The position numbers and the translations under genes were made by a program. From positions 1 to 33,622 of the forward strand of contig SHYV01000019.1 in assembly GCA_009692605.1 (NCBI GenBank): a DNA stretch of 33,622 bases. The letters run 5' to 3'. Below the pieces are notes generated by a model. It ran no database searches. It was not told where the DNA came from and was given only the letters and a program-made list of their open reading frames with translations. Below, piece by piece: positions 1 to 8,854 of the stretch (the first letter of the stretch is position 1; each line of letters starts with the position of its first letter). This DNA is from Myxococcales bacterium. GTDB lineage: Bacteria; Myxococcota_A; UBA796; SXON01.

Positions 1-201
1 ATCGATGGTCCCGACGCTGGTGACGGTGAACAGCTGAGTGGCGGACGCGCCCATCTCCACGTCGGCGAAGCTGAGGCTCTCCGGCGAGACGTCGATCACC
101 GGCTGGTTGGCGTCGGGATCCTGCTTGGTGATCAGCCCGTTGTCGATGCCACAGCCTGCGGCGAGGAGGAGAGGGAAAGAAGAGAGTGTGCTGATGCGCA
201 T
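1..201 (-). CDS. Lipoprotein with Ig-like/choice-of-anchor-type domain, 3' truncated by window edge (MRISTLSSFPLLLAAGCGIDNGLITKQDPDANQPVIDVSPESLSFADVEMGASATQLFTVTSVGTID...)
   Basis: Hand translation of the minus strand from ATG at 201; lipobox LAAGC; 'VSPESLSFADVEMGASATQLFTVTSVGT' resembles abnormal-spindle/choice-of-anchor repeats. Open to window edge. Confidence 0.7.
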   Translation of the reverse strand, partial: MRISTLSSFPLLLAAGCGIDNGLITKQDPDANQPVIDVSPESLSFADVEMGASATQLFTVTSVGTID

Positions 202-299
202 AGAGGCTCCGATGATCGACCGCACCGTAGATGAAGTCTCCCGGAAATGCAAGCGGATCGCCACCTGAAATTCGTGTGAGTTACGTGACGGAGTCACCC

Positions 300-2099
300 A
301 TGTCCGCCCGTACCCGCTACTGCAGCCGCTGTCTCACGACCTTCACCATCGACGTTGATCGCTGCCCGAACCTGTCCTGTCGGACCGTGCGTCCGCAGTC
401 CGGCTGGGGGGAGATCCTTGAGCCCGGCGAAACTATAGATCGCACCTATAGAATTCGCCAGCGATTGGCGATCGGCGGTGCGGGCGTGACGTACCTCACC
501 CGGGAGATCGGTCCGCGGAATGAGGAGGTCGGGCCGCTGCTGGCGGTCAAGCTGCTCTACCAGCAGCGCGACCAAGGGCCTTACCTGCGTAGGCTGGCGA
601 CAGAGGCTCAGATCCTTCAGGGGCTGAACCACGCGCAGATCGTCGAGTGTAGGGGGTTCGTGCACCGGACCGGCCATTCGCCCTATCTGGTGACGCGCTT
701 CGAGGCCGGCGGGAGCCTGCTTGACCACATTCGCCGTGTAGGGGCCCTGTCGATCCCGGTGACCGCCAACATCGGTCGGCAGATCTGTTGGGCGCTGGAG
801 GTCGCCCACCGACAGCGGGTGGTCCACCGTGATCTGAAGCCGGAGAACGTGCTGCTGGTGAAGCAGGTCAGCGCTGACACCATCCCCGACCTCAAGGTGG
901 CGGACTTTGGGATCGCCAAGGTCGCGGGCGGGGTCGGGGACAAGCTGACCAGGGTCGGCGTGTTTATCGGGACGCCGCAGTACGCCGCGCCTGAGCAGTT
1001 CGAGGGGCTCACGCCGGAGCCCGCCGCTGACATCTACGCGCTCGGGGCGGTGTTGTACTTCTGCATGACTACGCGCCCGGTCGCGGATTTCATGGGAGAA
1101 CTCGACCCTGAGGGCATGCGGGAGCAGCTCATCCTGCACCTGCCCGTAAAGCTGGCCGAGCTCAACGCGCCGCCGCACCTGCGCCGCTGGATGGAGGACA
1201 CCCTCGCGCTCGCTATGTCCGTGGAGCCAGGCGACCGCTGCGATCTCGCCAACTTTGACCGCCGGCTGGCCGACATCGCGGCCGAGCGTGACCCTAACCA
1301 TATCCCAGTTGCCGCGCCGCGCGACCTGCCGACCAGCACTCCCACGATCTCCTCAGGGATGCTCGACCCATTCCCCCTCGATGTGGGACCGGGGGCCGTC
1401 GGCGCTCGTCAGGGCGCCGATGAGCGAGCCCGCGGTGGGCCGGCGTCGCCCGACGCTTTCGTACCCGATCCCGCAGCGGGGACCGCCGACCCGGGGGGTC
1501 CGCCGCCCCTGCCTGTCATCAATTTGCGCGACCCGGTGCTGGAGCGGCTGAACCGCCCGCCCGCTCCTGTGGTGGGGGCGCCCGTGGTGCTCGCGCCGGT
1601 CGTAGCCCAATCCCCGACCCGACCTGAGCCGTTCCGACCCCGTCAGGAGCTGCGGCTTGCGCCTGACCTGCGCTCGACTCCCTTTCCGGAGGAGCCGGCT
1701 CCGAGCCGGGGTGGCGCGCTCTTCGGCGTGGGTGTGGTCGGTGTGCTCGGCGGCGGAGGCTTGCTGGCGGTCGTTGGTGGGGGCATTGCGTGGGTCCTGC
1801 TCGGCGCCGGCCCCCCTTCGCTCACGGGTCAGGAGTCCGATCCGGTGGTTCACCGCGATTGGGAGATGGTCGCAGCTGCGCTCGGAGTATCGGGGGTGAA
1901 GGCCGAGCGCGTGTGCAAAACACCCCCCTACCTGGCCGTCGAGGCGACCGTCCAGCCAGACGGGGCGGTGAGCCACGTCGCGCTCCTGAACTACGACTTC
2001 GAGCCCGCGCGCATCTGCATGGAACGCGAGATCGCCCGGACCCGCCTTCCCCGCAACGTCGGGAACCTCGTCCGGGTGGCCGTCACCCTTCAGGAGTAG
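300..2099 (+). CDS. Eukaryote-like serine/threonine protein kinase with N-terminal zinc ribbon and C-terminal TM plus extracytoplasmic domain
   Basis: Kinase motifs AVKLL, HRDLKPEN, DFGIAK, APEQ; N-term CSRC...CPNLSC; hydrophobic segment GGALFGVGVVGVLGGGGLLAVVGGGIAWVLLG. ATG at 300 is a likelier start than 231. Confidence 0.93.
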   Translation: MSARTRYCSRCLTTFTIDVDRCPNLSCRTVRPQSGWGEILEPGETIDRTYRIRQRLAIGGAGVTYLTREIGPRNEEVGPLLAVKLLYQQRDQGPYLRRLATEAQILQGLNHAQIVECRGFVHRTGHSPYLVTRFEAGGSLLDHIRRVGALSIPVTANIGRQICWALEVAHRQRVVHRDLKPENVLLVKQVSADTIPDLKVADFGIAKVAGGVGDKLTRVGVFIGTPQYAAPEQFEGLTPEPAADIYALGAVLYFCMTTRPVADFMGELDPEGMREQLILHLPVKLAELNAPPHLRRWMEDTLALAMSVEPGDRCDLANFDRRLADIAAERDPNHIPVAAPRDLPTSTPTISSGMLDPFPLDVGPGAVGARQGADERARGGPASPDAFVPDPAAGTADPGGPPPLPVINLRDPVLERLNRPPAPVVGAPVVLAPVVAQSPTRPEPFRPRQELRLAPDLRSTPFPEEPAPSRGGALFGVGVVGVLGGGGLLAVVGGGIAWVLLGAGPPSLTGQESDPVVHRDWEMVAAALGVSGVKAERVCKTPPYLAVEATVQPDGAVSHVALLNYDFEPARICMEREIARTRLPRNVGNLVRVAVTLQE

Positions 2100-2100
2100 C

Positions 2101-3033
2101 GTGCACGTTGTCGTGGGATCTCAGTCCTGCTTCGGCCGCGCCGCCGTCGCCGCGCTGCGCGCCGCAGGGGAGGAGGTGCGCACCGTCGATGCCGACTGGG
2201 AGGACCCCTCCGCCGTGGCCAGAGCGGCTGCCGGCGGCCCGTGCGCCAGCATCACTGCGGGCCTTGAGCTGCCGATGCACCGCTGGCATCGCGATCTGGT
2301 GAAGCTGGCCGACAACATCTGCGCGGCAGCCGAACAGACCGGCGCGGCCGTGTTGTTTCCGAGCAACCTGTACGGGTTCAAGGTCATCTACGACGTCCCG
2401 CTGCCGGCGGATCCGCCGCTGGCCGACGTGAACGACAAGCGCTGCGAGCCGGGCCGGCTCCGCGACGCGATCGAGGCGACCTACTCTCAGCTGGCGGAGT
2501 TGTCGGGCAACCGCGTCATCGTGGTACGGGCGGGGGACACCTTCGGCCCGGGTGCGATCGCGTGGCCCGCAGCCCGAATGGTCTCTTGCGCCAAGGCGAA
2601 GGCGGCGATCCCCTGGCCAGGGAACCGGTCTGTGGGGCACAGCTTCACCTATCTCCCCGACCTCGCGCGTTTAGGCGTCCGGGCGCTCCTTGGGGCGCCT
2701 CTTCCAAAGCCGCTTCGGACCGCGGAGGAGCTCGCCGACCCCGATCTGGCGCCGCAATCCCCGCTGGAGGTTTACGCGCTGCACGGTCATTTGGTGGCCA
2801 ATGCCGCAGAGTGGGCCAGGGCGCTGGGGAGTCCCGGTGCGCGCTGGCTCCCGCACGCTTTCATCCGGGCTCGGGCCCTCGTCGGGTCGGAGCACAGGTT
2901 GCTCGCCGAGGTGCTGTACACGTGGGAGGGAAGCTTGTTTCTCGACGAGCGCCAGACCCGCGCGTGGATGCCGGACTGGCAGGGCACCCCGTTGCCCGAG
3001 GCTGCGCGGGAGGCGGTCGGGTGGTCGGGTTGA
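2101..3033 (+). CDS. NAD-dependent epimerase/dehydratase family protein (SDR), GTG start
   Basis: ORF 310 aa starting 1 nt after the kinase stop; Rossmann-like N-term VVVGSQSCFGRAAVAAL, 'FPSNLYGF', 'RAGDTFGPG'. Confidence 0.8.
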   Translation: MHVVVGSQSCFGRAAVAALRAAGEEVRTVDADWEDPSAVARAAAGGPCASITAGLELPMHRWHRDLVKLADNICAAAEQTGAAVLFPSNLYGFKVIYDVPLPADPPLADVNDKRCEPGRLRDAIEATYSQLAELSGNRVIVVRAGDTFGPGAIAWPAARMVSCAKAKAAIPWPGNRSVGHSFTYLPDLARLGVRALLGAPLPKPLRTAEELADPDLAPQSPLEVYALHGHLVANAAEWARALGSPGARWLPHAFIRARALVGSEHRLLAEVLYTWEGSLFLDERQTRAWMPDWQGTPLPEAAREAVGWSG

Positions 3034-3049
3034 GCGCAGCAGACCTTGC

Positions 3050-3505
3050 ATGCGCCCGATGAGCGACTGGGAGCGGAATCTGGCCGTTGCGCGCGTGGGG
3101 TTGGCACCTGCGTTGGCCTGGGTGGGTGAGTGGCGGGGCGAGGGAACGGCTCATGGTGAGCCGGTTGAGGCGACGCTCCGGGTTCGCGCAGTGCTCGGCG
3201 ACACGCAGATCGAGGTCTGGGAGCGGGTGGGCCCCGTGGCAGGCGCGGCCGGCGAGCCGCACGAAGATGTCTGTTTCTACCGCTTCGACGTCGCCACCGC
3301 GCAGGTGCGCGTCGTGCATCTGATGGCGCCCGCCCTGGTCGCCGAGTACGCGGTTGAGCTCTCGCTCGACGGTGTAGTTTGGGTGACCCCGCCCAACACC
3401 CCCGCCGTCGTGTGGTCACAGGTCGGGGAGACGCTGCAGAGCGAGGTTTACTGGCCCGATCAGCGTGTGCCGGAGGTGCGCATCGTGTACCGCCGGATGG
3501 TCTGA
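3050..3505 (+). CDS. Small FABP-like/nitrobindin-like beta-barrel protein (tentative)
   Basis: ORF sub-region from ATG 3050 (or 3059); 'LAWVGEWRGEGTAHG' resembles the N-terminal motif of nitrobindin-like barrels; weak assignment. Confidence 0.5.
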   Translation: MRPMSDWERNLAVARVGLAPALAWVGEWRGEGTAHGEPVEATLRVRAVLGDTQIEVWERVGPVAGAAGEPHEDVCFYRFDVATAQVRVVHLMAPALVAEYAVELSLDGVVWVTPPNTPAVVWSQVGETLQSEVYWPDQRVPEVRIVYRRMV

Positions 3506-3540
3506 TGACGAGACCACGGCCCGTGACAGATCGCTCGGGG

Positions 3541-3758
3541 CCCGGCAGCATCCCGGTCCAAGCCGGCCACCAAGTTCGTCACATTGGGGGTGGCTGGGAG
3601 CACCATGCCGTGAGCATCGCGAGCCATGCCGTCTGCCTCCACACCTGAGGGGCGGAGTGGGTGGGACGGGGCCCCGCTCAAGGTCCAAGCCGCGGTACCG
3701 CGGCTTGCGGAAGCTGGACGCAGGCGTTAGCCCGCGCACCTCCCAGAGTACTGCTTGG
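3541..3758 (+). ncRNA. Structured RNA candidate, possibly 6S RNA (ssrS)
   Basis: Hand-folded: outer stem GCAGCAUCCCGG (3545-3556) / CCAGAGUACUGC (3743-3754), competing inner stem CUGGGAG (3594-3600) / CUCCCAG (3740-3746), 5' hairpin CCGGCCACC/GGUGGCUGG (3563-3571/3589-3597), perfect hairpin AAGCCGCGGUACCGCGGCUU (3687-3706). Local motif order (CCAC-AAG hairpin, GUGAGCAU, late AAG..CUU hairpin) is reminiscent of E. coli 6S. Confidence 0.4.
3687..3706. repeat. 20-bp perfect palindrome AAGCCGCGGTACCGCGGCTT
   Basis: Read directly; equals its own reverse complement. Confidence 0.95.
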
Positions 3759-3973
3759 CAAGTGACGACCTCATCGAAATCGACGGCGTGATCAAAGAGG
3801 TGTTCCCCGGCGGAGCATTCCTCGTCCAGACCGACGCTGGCACCGAGGTGCACGCGCACCTTGCTGGCAAACTGCGGCGGTTCCGCATCCGCGTGGTGCT
3901 TGGAGATCGCGTCACGGTGGCGGTATCTCCGTACGATTTGAGCAAGGGTCGAATCACCTTCCGGCACAAGTAG
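3755..3973 (+). CDS. infA: Translation initiation factor IF-1 (TTG start)
   Basis: MASDDLIEIDGVIKEVFPGGAFLVQTDAGTEVHAHLAGKLRRFRIRVVLGDRVTVAVSPYDLSKGRITFRHK; typical S1-like IF-1 of 72 aa. Confidence 0.95.
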   Translation: MASDDLIEIDGVIKEVFPGGAFLVQTDAGTEVHAHLAGKLRRFRIRVVLGDRVTVAVSPYDLSKGRITFRHK

Positions 3974-4001
3974 CGCCTGCGCCTCTCCTGGCGGCGATCG
4001 C

Positions 4002-4634
4002 TCAGCCATCCTTGCCGACGACCCTCGACAGGAACAACCTACGGTCCGTCCGCTGGCTGCCGTCGTTCTTTCGGGACTTGACCTCCATGTACACGCCGGT
4101 GTCCTCGAACCCGAGCCGGAGGTACATCTCGTAGCTGGCGTTCCGGCTGGCGCTCGTCCGCAGCAGGACATGGTGGTACCGGGCCTTGTCCATGAGGTCG
4201 AGCCGCAGCTGCACCAGCTCCTGCCCGAGCCCGCTCCTCCGGTAGCTCTCAAGTACGCCAAGTTCGGCGAAGTAGAATGTATCTTCGACTGGAAGCAGGC
4301 CGCGAATGTCCCGCGCCACGTCGCTCTTGGCCTGGACAGGGTAGGCGATTCCGAACCCGGCGACGATGCCGCTCTCACGCACGGCGAGCAGCGTGACATG
4401 GTCGGGCAGGCGCACCGCACGCAAGAGGATGCCCTCAGCTTCGTCCGGAAAGAACCGCTCGTCGTACGGCGGCTCGCTCCAGATCGCCTGATAGGCGCCT
4501 GCGAAGGCCGCGCGCCAGGGCTCGGCGTCGGCGGGGCCCCGCAGCCGCAGGATTCGGATGCCGTCCTCCCGCACGCGCACCACCGGCGGCTCCGCGATTG
4601 ACGTGGCCATGGCGCTGTAGAGGGAGGGCTCCAT
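4002..4634 (-). CDS. GNAT family N-acetyltransferase
   Basis: 'FAELGVLESYRRSGLGQELVQLRLDLMDKARYHHVLLRTSASRNASYEMYLRLGFEDTG' is a typical GNAT motif A/B region; likely start MEPSLYS at 4634. Confidence 0.88.
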   Translation of the reverse strand: MEPSLYSAMATSIAEPPVVRVREDGIRILRLRGPADAEPWRAAFAGAYQAIWSEPPYDERFFPDEAEGILLRAVRLPDHVTLLAVRESGIVAGFGIAYPVQAKSDVARDIRGLLPVEDTFYFAELGVLESYRRSGLGQELVQLRLDLMDKARYHHVLLRTSASRNASYEMYLRLGFEDTGVYMEVKSRKNDGSQRTDRRLFLSRVVGKDG

Positions 4635-4707
4635 GTGTTGAATGTAGCCGGTCGGGGGGGCTCTACGGAGGCAACCCTGGCTCGCTGCGCTCAAAAACGC
4701 TCAGCGG

Positions 4708-6027
4708 TCACTTCCCAACGCAAAACCGTGCGAACAGACGGTTCAGGACCTCCTCGTCCGAGTCCTGTCCGGTGAGGGCGTCCGCGTGCCGGATCGCGGC
4801 CATCAACTCGGTCACCGCGACGGCGGGCCCAGCGGGTGGCAGCGCCCGGGCCGCGTTGCTGGCGGCATCGGCGATCGCCAGCAGCACGTCGCGTTGGCGC
4901 GCTGAGCTGACGATGCAGCCGGCGTCCACCTGTCCGGTGATCGCGGGGAGGATCGCGCCTCGCAGCGCGTCGATCCCCTCGCCCGTCACGCTGGACACCG
5001 CGTAGTCGTGGGCGAAGCCCGGCGTCCCTCGGTCCAGCTTGGTGGCGACCAGCAGCGTGCCTGGCCGGCTTGCTGGTACCCGTTCGGCCGGCTCCGCGTC
5101 TGTCGCCGCCACGCACACGATCCGCAGGTCCGCCCCCGCCGCGGCCTCGCTCCCGAGCACGATCCCCGCTCGCTCGATGTCGTCGGGGCGGACCGGGCCG
5201 TCATCGCCCCCCGCGGACGGCCGATCGCCAGCGGTGTCCATCAATACCACCCGCCCGCCCGGCAGGACCAGCACGCTCTCGACCACGTCGCGCGTCGTGC
5301 CCGCCACGGGCGATACGATGGCCCGCGTCTCCCCCAGCAGCGCGTTGAACAGGCTCGACTTGCCCGCGTTCACGCGCCCGACGAGCACCACGCGCGCGCC
5401 CTGAAGCGCCACGGCTCCCGCGCGCCATCCGGCCGCGATGGACCGGGCCTCCTGCGCCACCTGATCCAGATTCCAAACCAGCTGGGCGTCCGACGAGAAC
5501 AAAAGGTCCTCTGCGGGGTAGTCGAGGATCGCCTCAAGCTCCGCGGCGACGTTGAGCAGGCGGTCCTTGAGCCCGTCCACAGCCGCACGGAGCTTGCCCG
5601 AGCTGCGGGCAACGAGCAGGCCCTCCGGGCTGGTCGCGTGCAGCGATGCCAACACGGCCTCGGCGCCGATCGTGTCCAGCCGCCCGTTCAGCAGCGCTCG
5701 CCGCGTGAACTCGCCGGGGGATGCCATGCGGGCGCCCACGGCGATGAACGCACCGAGCAGTCGCTCGACGATCAGCGGGTTCCCATGGCAGCTCACCTCG
5801 GCGACGTCCTCTCCGGTGTAGCTGTTCGGCCCGCTGAACAAGGTGAGGAGGGCCTCGTCGAACCTACCCTCGGCGTCGCGCACGGCCACCAGGCTGGCCC
5901 GCCTCGTCGTGGGTGTTCGGCCGCAGACCCGGCGGAGCGCCTCGGGCAGTCCGGCACCCGAGAGGCGCACCACCGCGATCGCGGAGTGCCCCAGCGGGGT
6001 GGCGAGCGCGACGATCAGCGGGTGCAC
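4708..6027 (-). CDS. mnmE: tRNA modification GTPase MnmE (TrmE)
   Basis: GRVNAGKSSLFNALLGETRAIVSPVAGTTRDVVES, NGRLDTIGAEAV, C-terminal FCVGK. Confidence 0.96.
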   Translation of the reverse strand: MHPLIVALATPLGHSAIAVVRLSGAGLPEALRRVCGRTPTTRRASLVAVRDAEGRFDEALLTLFSGPNSYTGEDVAEVSCHGNPLIVERLLGAFIAVGARMASPGEFTRRALLNGRLDTIGAEAVLASLHATSPEGLLVARSSGKLRAAVDGLKDRLLNVAAELEAILDYPAEDLLFSSDAQLVWNLDQVAQEARSIAAGWRAGAVALQGARVVLVGRVNAGKSSLFNALLGETRAIVSPVAGTTRDVVESVLVLPGGRVVLMDTAGDRPSAGGDDGPVRPDDIERAGIVLGSEAAAGADLRIVCVAATDAEPAERVPASRPGTLLVATKLDRGTPGFAHDYAVSSVTGEGIDALRGAILPAITGQVDAGCIVSSARQRDVLLAIADAASNAARALPPAGPAVAVTELMAAIRHADALTGQDSDEEVLNRLFARFCVGK

Positions 6028-6084
6028 AGCGTCCGGCTATCATCGGCGACCTTCGGGGCGGCTGCGCTGTGCTACCCTTCGCCG

Positions 6085-7068
6085 ATGCCTCCTGCGTCCT
6101 CCTCCTCCCTGTCCTCGTCCCTCGGCTCACCCGGCTCCGGCGAGCGCGTCGTCGTCACCGGCGGCGCCGGCTACGTCGGCAGCGTCCTCGTCCCGCACCT
6201 GCTCTCCGAGGGCTACCGGGTGCACGTCGTCGACAACCTGCGGTTCGGTGGCGAGAGCATGTTTCAAAACTTCATCCACCCGAATTTCACATTCACGCAG
6301 GGCGACGTCACCGACGCGGCCACGATGAAGCTCGCGCTCGCCGGCGCCGACGCCGTGGTCCACCTCGCGGCGCTCGTGGGCTACCCGGTCTGCAAGAAGC
6401 TCCCCGACGAGGCCCGCCGCACGAACATCTTCGGCACTCGCATGGTGATCGAGCACGCGCCGCCCGACGCAAAGCTCATCAATTTCTCGACCGGCTCCAA
6501 CTATGGCGAGGTGCTTGGCGTCTGTGATGAGGAGACCCCGCTCAACCCGCTCTCCTTGTACGGCGAGACCAAGACCGAGGCCGAGCGCATGGCGATGGCG
6601 CGCCCGAACACGGTCGCGTTGCGGTTCGCGACGGCGTTCGGCCTGTCGTCGCGCTTGCGGCTCGACCTGATGATCAACGACTTCACGTACCAGGCGCTGG
6701 TCAATCGCTACTTGCTGGTCTACGAGCGGCATTTCCGGCGCACGTTCATCCACGTCCACGACATGGCTCGCGTCGTCCCCCACCTGCTCCGGAATTGGGA
6801 CGGGGCGCGGGGCATGACCCTCAACGTCGGGCACGAGTCGATGAACCTGACCAAGGAGGACATCACCCGGATCCTCCAGACCAAGCTCGACTTTCAATTT
6901 TACTTCGCGGACGTGGGGAAGGACGAGGACAAGCGCGACTACGAGGTCAACTACTCGCGTATCCGCGCGCTCGGTTTCGAGACTGCTGTCGACATCCACC
7001 GCGGTCTGGACGAGCTGATCGGGGGCTTGCGCCTCGTGCGCATCCGGAACCCGTACTCCAACGTGTAG
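6085..7068 (+). CDS. NAD-dependent epimerase/dehydratase (nucleotide-sugar type)
   Basis: VVVTGGAGYVGSVLVPHLLSEGYRVHVVDNL, LVHLAA-like, YGETK; ATG at 6085 after the divergent mnmE start. Confidence 0.9.
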   Translation: MPPASSSSLSSSLGSPGSGERVVVTGGAGYVGSVLVPHLLSEGYRVHVVDNLRFGGESMFQNFIHPNFTFTQGDVTDAATMKLALAGADAVVHLAALVGYPVCKKLPDEARRTNIFGTRMVIEHAPPDAKLINFSTGSNYGEVLGVCDEETPLNPLSLYGETKTEAERMAMARPNTVALRFATAFGLSSRLRLDLMINDFTYQALVNRYLLVYERHFRRTFIHVHDMARVVPHLLRNWDGARGMTLNVGHESMNLTKEDITRILQTKLDFQFYFADVGKDEDKRDYEVNYSRIRALGFETAVDIHRGLDELIGGLRLVRIRNPYSNV

Positions 7069-7087
7069 TCCCCCTTCGCCCGCGCAA

Positions 7088-8653
7088 TCAGGCGCTGACG
7101 GTCTTCCATGCCCGGCTCCGCGAGACCTCCTCTCGCCAGGCCTCGACCTCCGCGGTTTTACGCGCGTCGTCCCAACCGCACAGGGTTGCCATTCGGTCGG
7201 CGACGAGGTCCGTCGCTCCCAGGCCCTGATCATGGTCGCGGTAGTAGAGCTGGGTCCGGCGGATCAGGATGTCGCGGATGGTCTTGGCCAGCTCATGCTT
7301 CACCGCAAAGTCCACCTGCGCCAGCCGCTCGGGGCGGCCCTCGATGAGCGGCGTCCCCAGAGTGGGGTCCGCGTTGATCGTCGACGCAACGTCGATCCCG
7401 CGCATCCCGTAGGTCGCGGCGAACAGGCGGGCGGTCGCGTCGTCCACCGGCCCAGCCTCTCGGATCGACTTCACCACGCGCTCGACATCGTCGTCCTCAG
7501 GCCACCCTTGTGCTCCGGGCAGCGGCTTCCGGGCGGTGTGGGCTTCGCGGTACTCCGGCGCCCCCTTGCCGGCTGACCCGCGGGTCGCCCCCGTTGTCAG
7601 GCGAAGGAGCGCCACTGCGCGGTCGACCACCTCCTTGGACATCTTGCGAAACGTGGTGAGCTTGCCGCCCGCGATGGTGATCAGCCCATCGCTTCCCACG
7701 AGGATCTCGTGTTCGCGCGAGACGGAGCTCTCGGAGCCCTCGCTGGAGATCAGCGGTCGCAGGCCGGCCCATGTGGACAGCACGTCGGCCTCGGTGAGCG
7801 TCGACGCCGGAAAATATGAGTTTGCAGCGTCCAGCAGGTAGCGGACGTCGGCGGCGTCTGCCGCCACCAGCGCGGGGTCGCCGGTGTAATCCGTGTCGGT
7901 GGTCCCGATGTACGTCCGATCGTCCCAGGGAATGGCGAACAACACCCGGCCGTCGGTCGGGTGGGAGCAGACGACCGCGTTGTTCACCGGCAGGCGGGTG
8001 CGCTCCACGACGATGTGCACCCCCTTTGTGGGGCGCAGGAGGGGCTTCGGCCCTTGGCGCACGCTGTCGGACCAGGGGCCCGTCGCGTTCACCACGACGC
8101 GCGCGTCGATGTCGCGCTCCTCGCCCGACAGGGTGTCGCGAACGCGCGCCCCGTGGACGCGACCGGATTCGTCTCGGCGCAGCCCGACCATCTTGGTCCA
8201 GGTGTGGATCTCCGCCCCCTCAGCTCGGGCGTCCAGCGCGTTCTCGAGGGTGAGGCGGGCGTCGTCCGTCGAGCAGTCGTAGTAGAGCGGCGCGCCCTTG
8301 AGCTCCTTTTGGTCAAGCGCCGGCTCTTCCTTGGCGACCTCCGCGGTCGAGAGGTTTCGGTGGATCTTGGGCGATCGGAAGAGGGACAGCCCGTCGTAGA
8401 GCCACATGCCGAGGTTGACGGTGAATACGCCGTGGCGGGAGCGCTTGTAGACGGGGAAGACGAACCCGAGCGGGTGGACGAGGTGGGGCGCGATGTCCAT
8501 GAGCACACGGCGCTCGCTCACCGCCTCGAAGACGAGCGAGAACTCGCCCTGCTCGAGGTAGCGAAGCCCGCCGTGGACCAGCTTGGACGAGCGCGACGAG
8601 GTGCCCGAGGCGATGTCGCTGGCGTCCACCAGCACGACCTTGAGGCCGCGCAT
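7088..8653 (-). CDS. glpD: Glycerol-3-phosphate dehydrogenase (FAD), N-terminus apparently split by a frameshift (see findings)
   Basis: [57 protein letters not shown] motif [23 protein letters not shown] lies upstream in the same frame (8654-8713) without an in-frame ATG/GTG/TTG. Confidence 0.93.
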   Translation of the reverse strand: MRGLKVVLVDASDIASGTSSRSSKLVHGGLRYLEQGEFSLVFEAVSERRVLMDIAPHLVHPLGFVFPVYKRSRHGVFTVNLGMWLYDGLSLFRSPKIHRNLSTAEVAKEEPALDQKELKGAPLYYDCSTDDARLTLENALDARAEGAEIHTWTKMVGLRRDESGRVHGARVRDTLSGEERDIDARVVVNATGPWSDSVRQGPKPLLRPTKGVHIVVERTRLPVNNAVVCSHPTDGRVLFAIPWDDRTYIGTTDTDYTGDPALVAADAADVRYLLDAANSYFPASTLTEADVLSTWAGLRPLISSEGSESSVSREHEILVGSDGLITIAGGKLTTFRKMSKEVVDRAVALLRLTTGATRGSAGKGAPEYREAHTARKPLPGAQGWPEDDDVERVVKSIREAGPVDDATARLFAATYGMRGIDVASTINADPTLGTPLIEGRPERLAQVDFAVKHELAKTIRDILIRRTQLYYRDHDQGLGATDLVADRMATLCGWDDARKTAEVEAWREEVSRSRAWKTVSA

Positions 8654-8715
8654 GGCGGCGTCGCGCGCCGCGCCGCAACCGACGATGCCGCCGCCGATGA
8701 TCAGGACGTCGACGG

Positions 8716-8752
8716 GCTGCGGGGGACGGGGCTGCGGGGGACGGGGCTGCGG
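8716..8752. repeat. 15-bp G/C-tract tandem repeat (gggctgcgggggacg) in the 5' region of glpD
   Basis: ctgcgggggacgggg ctgcgggggacgggg ctgcgggg read directly; contains G5 homopolymers. Confidence 0.9.
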
Positions 8753-8854
8753 GGTCGGTCATCGGGGAGATTTATCCTCGTGCGCCCCGGAGGAAGCGCA
8801 GTCGCGGGAATTTGCGGTTTTGCTCGTCACTACAAATCGGGTAGATGGCGGACC

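Noticed and set aside
5008-6084. N-terminal 359 residues of the 686-aa + ORF (5008-7068)
   Set aside because: Antisense to mnmE; the true epimerase begins at ATG 6085.
8716-8752. Reading the glpD repeat as a coding Pro/Ala-rich N-terminal extension
   Set aside because: The only start codon for it (ATG 8762) is out of frame with the enzyme; reported as a frameshift/slippage finding instead.
7961-8854. N-terminal 298 residues of the 940-aa + ORF (7961-10783)
   Set aside because: Antisense to glpD; acs starts at ATG 8855.
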